From: Pseudomonadota bacterium
Lineage (GTDB): Bacteria; Myxococcota_A; UBA796; SXON01
Length of the DNA: 6,928 nucleotides
NCBI GenBank assembly: GCA_005776735.1
Contig: SXOM01000372.1
Location: forward strand, 1-6,928
Direction of reading: 5' to 3'
The position numbers and the translations under genes were made by a program. Shown one piece after another: positions 5,294 to 6,928 of this stretch. Within the stretch, counting starts at the first letter, position 1. Each line of letters starts with the position of its first letter. Below the pieces are notes generated by a model. The model had not been told where the DNA came from, searched no databases, and saw only the letters and a list, made by a program, of their open reading frames with translations.

Positions 5294-6823
5294 ATGCAGG
5301 AAGCGCACGCGCAAATCAGCCTCAACCCGGCGGACCTTCCGTCTCCGCCGACGGCGATTGCCCGCGTGGTGCGCCTGGCGTCGGACCCGGAGGTCACCTC
5401 CGAGAAGCTCGGCGCCGTCATCGTGTCCGACCCGGCGTTCACCGCCGAGCTGCTGCGAACGGTGAACGCCCCCTTCTACGGACTGAAGCAGCCGGTCACC
5501 GCGGCGTCGCGCGCGGTGACGGTGCTCGGCATCCGGGCGCTCCGGAACCTCGCGATCTGCTTCGCGGTGCGTGATTCCCTGCGCAACTCGGGCCTGCGTG
5601 CGCAGGACCTCGAGCTGTTCTGGGAAGACTGCCTGCGCCGCGCCGTCGCGAGCCGCGCCATCGCGCGAGCGGTGGGCGGCATCTCTCCGGAAGAGGCGTT
5701 CACGCTCGGCCTGCTCCAGGACTTCGGCATGTTGGCGCTCCTGCGCGCCAATCGGAAGGACGCCTCCCAGTGGGGGACGTGGCGCGGGTTGTTGCCGGAG
5801 ACGCGTCGCGACGAGGAGCTCGCGCGGTACGGCATCACCCACGACGGCATCGCCAAGATGCTCGGCGAGCGATGGGGGCTGCCCGCGAACTTCGTGGCGT
5901 CGTTGGCTTTTCACCACGACCCCGGGTCGGCGCCGCCCGCCGCGCGGGATCTCGCCCGGGTGGCCGGCAACGCCGATCAGATCGGCGCGCTGTTGGCCGG
6001 CCACACCAGCGCCTCGTTGGTCGCGGTGCGGGCGAGCCTGAAGCGGGACTACAAGATCGAAGAAGAAGCAGCGGACAAGCTGCTCGAGGCGCTTCCCGGC
6101 GAGGTCGAGGCGGCCGCGGTGGGGCTCGGGATGCGCGTGGCGCGCCAGCCGAACTTCGCGCAGATCCTGTCCGAGGCCAACCGCACGCTCGTGTCGATGA
6201 ACGTGAGCTACGAAGAGCTGACGCAGCGCCTCGAGGCCCTCCTCAAGGAGAAGGAGCAGCTCATGGAGCAGCTCGGCGTCGCCAACGCCGAGCTCGCGCG
6301 GCTCGCGTTCTTCGATCCGCTCACGGGGTTGTGCAACCGGCGCCACTTCGACAGCTTGTTCCGGGAGTTGTTGACCCACTCGGCCCAGGAGGGGCGTCCC
6401 ATCTCGTTGGTGATGGTCGACCTCGACAAGTTCAAGTCGGTCAACGACAACTACGGCCACGCGGTCGGCGACGCGGTGTTGCGGTCGTGTTCGGCGGCGC
6501 TGCTGGCCAGCTCGCACGACTCCGACATCAAGGCGCGCCTCGGCGGCGAAGAGCTCGCCGTGGTGCTCCCCGACACCGACGCGCACCAGGCGCTCGCCGC
6601 CGCGGAGCGCTTCCGCGAGGCCATCGCGCGCGGCTCGGTCAGCACGGCCAAGGGGCCGCTCCGGGTCACCGCCTCGTTCGGCGTTTCGACCTTCGTGGGA
6701 TCGGGCGCGCGGGTAGACCTCGACAAGCTCTCGACCGTCCTGTTCGAGGTCGCCGACAAGGCGCTGTACGAGAGCAAGGCGAACGGGCGGAACCGGGTCA
6801 CCGTCGGCGGCGTCGTCCGCTGA
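5294..6823 (+). CDS. HDOD-GGDEF signalling protein, putative diguanylate cyclase
   Basis: This 509-residue cytoplasmic protein has no signal peptide or membrane segment. Residues about 12-215 form an HDOD domain, with the typical LPSPPTAIARVVRLASDP opening, SDPAFTAELLRTVNAPFYG (45-63) and a degenerate HD site (LLQDFG instead of LLHDIG). Residues about 303-337 are a charged coiled coil. Residues about 336-505 are a GGDEF domain, starting with AFFDPLTGLCNRRHF and ending with ADKALYESKANGRNRV. Metal ligand D376 and the guanine-binding pair N384/D385 are present. D385 argues for GTP and c-di-GMP rather than the Hypr (cGAMP) type, which has Ser here. The signature reads GGEEL (417-421), keeping both acidic residues but with Leu for Phe. 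The inhibitory RxxD is HxxD (408-411). It is probably active and not product-inhibited through the I-site, but this is inferred. HDOD likely senses or binds a partner. It stands alone, divergent from the operon. Confidence 0.93.
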   Translation: MQEAHAQISLNPADLPSPPTAIARVVRLASDPEVTSEKLGAVIVSDPAFTAELLRTVNAPFYGLKQPVTAASRAVTVLGIRALRNLAICFAVRDSLRNSGLRAQDLELFWEDCLRRAVASRAIARAVGGISPEEAFTLGLLQDFGMLALLRANRKDASQWGTWRGLLPETRRDEELARYGITHDGIAKMLGERWGLPANFVASLAFHHDPGSAPPAARDLARVAGNADQIGALLAGHTSASLVAVRASLKRDYKIEEEAADKLLEALPGEVEAAAVGLGMRVARQPNFAQILSEANRTLVSMNVSYEELTQRLEALLKEKEQLMEQLGVANAELARLAFFDPLTGLCNRRHFDSLFRELLTHSAQEGRPISLVMVDLDKFKSVNDNYGHAVGDAVLRSCSAALLASSHDSDIKARLGGEELAVVLPDTDAHQALAAAERFREAIARGSVSTAKGPLRVTASFGVSTFVGSGARVDLDKLSTVLFEVADKALYESKANGRNRVTVGGVVR

Positions 6824-6830
6824 GCGGCGC

Positions 6831-6849
6831 GGGGGCGCCTCCCGCCCCC
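6831..6849 (+). terminator. First hairpin after the HDOD-GGDEF gene
   Basis: Seven-base perfect stem (GGGGGCG, 6831-6837, with CGCCCCC, 6843-6849) and a five-base loop, starting eight bases after the stop codon. There is no T-run after it. It may be part of a terminator or a 3' stabilising structure. Confidence 0.45.
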
Positions 6850-6850
6850 T

Positions 6851-6883
6851 GCCACGCGCCGTCGCTTCGCTCCGGCGCGTGGC
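6851..6883 (+). terminator. Second, longer hairpin after the HDOD-GGDEF gene
   Basis: Eleven-base perfect inverted repeat (GCCACGCGCCG, 6851-6861, with CGGCGCGTGGC, 6873-6883) and an eleven-base loop TCGCTTCGCTC. It directly follows the first hairpin. No T-run follows, so it is a terminator-like stem-loop of the GC-rich kind. It could also be a dispersed intergenic palindrome. It would act on either strand. Confidence 0.55.
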
Positions 6884-6928
6884 GTGGCCCCCCGCGGAGT
6901 CGGCACCGCGCGCTGCGGGCACCGTCGC

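Noticed and set aside
6418..6560. Hypr-type GGDEF making cyclic GMP-AMP
   Set aside because: That type carries Ser at the guanine-binding Asp position. Here D385 is retained in FKSVNDNYGH, which fits ordinary GTP use.
5177..6922. Minus-strand open frame of 581 codons opposite the HDOD-GGDEF gene
   Set aside because: The product is rich in Arg, Gly and Glu without domains, and the plus strand has two well-conserved domains and a strong ribosome binding site.

Overview
The window is very GC-rich DNA from a Gram-negative bacterium. An outer-membrane efflux protein and a lipoprotein with a lipobox point to a double-membrane cell. The base composition, the HDOD-GGDEF regulator and the tight ATGA/GTGA gene overlaps suggest Myxococcota or another former deltaproteobacterial lineage. 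This taxonomic call is an inference from style, not from a marker gene.

Layout. Positions 1-5126 hold one compact operon of six genes, all on the minus strand and read right to left. In transcription order they are: a TPR-like lipoprotein resembling the TRAP-transporter TatT component (5126-4263); an alpha/beta hydrolase of the monoacylglycerol lipase/lysophospholipase type (4255-3473); pyrE, orotate phosphoribosyltransferase (3440-2901); an unrecognised small exported protein (2904-2383); an M24B Xaa-Pro aminopeptidase (2386-971); and a TolC-family outer-membrane protein that runs off the left edge (974-1). The last three junctions are 4-base stop/start overlaps, so the genes from pyrE to tolC look translationally coupled. 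A near-consensus sigma70 promoter (TTGACA, 17-base spacer, TAGAAC) lies just ahead of the first gene.

Positions 5127-5293 form a divergent intergenic region. To its right, on the plus strand, is a single HDOD-GGDEF signalling gene (5294-6823) with a strong Shine-Dalgarno sequence. It is followed by two tandem GC-rich hairpins (6831-6883) that probably end its transcript. The last 45 bases hold nothing I can call.

How the parts fit. The operon mixes a housekeeping pyrimidine enzyme with cell-envelope proteins (lipoprotein, exported protein, TolC) and two hydrolases. I see no single pathway joining them. The TolC gene suggests that an efflux or secretion locus continues to the left. No mobile element, CRISPR array, tRNA or rRNA is visible. 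The points most worth a second look are three unusually short signal peptides without basic residues, a TatT-like protein with no TRAP partners in view, the variant GGDEF active site and missing I-site, and two perfect inverted repeats inside coding sequence.
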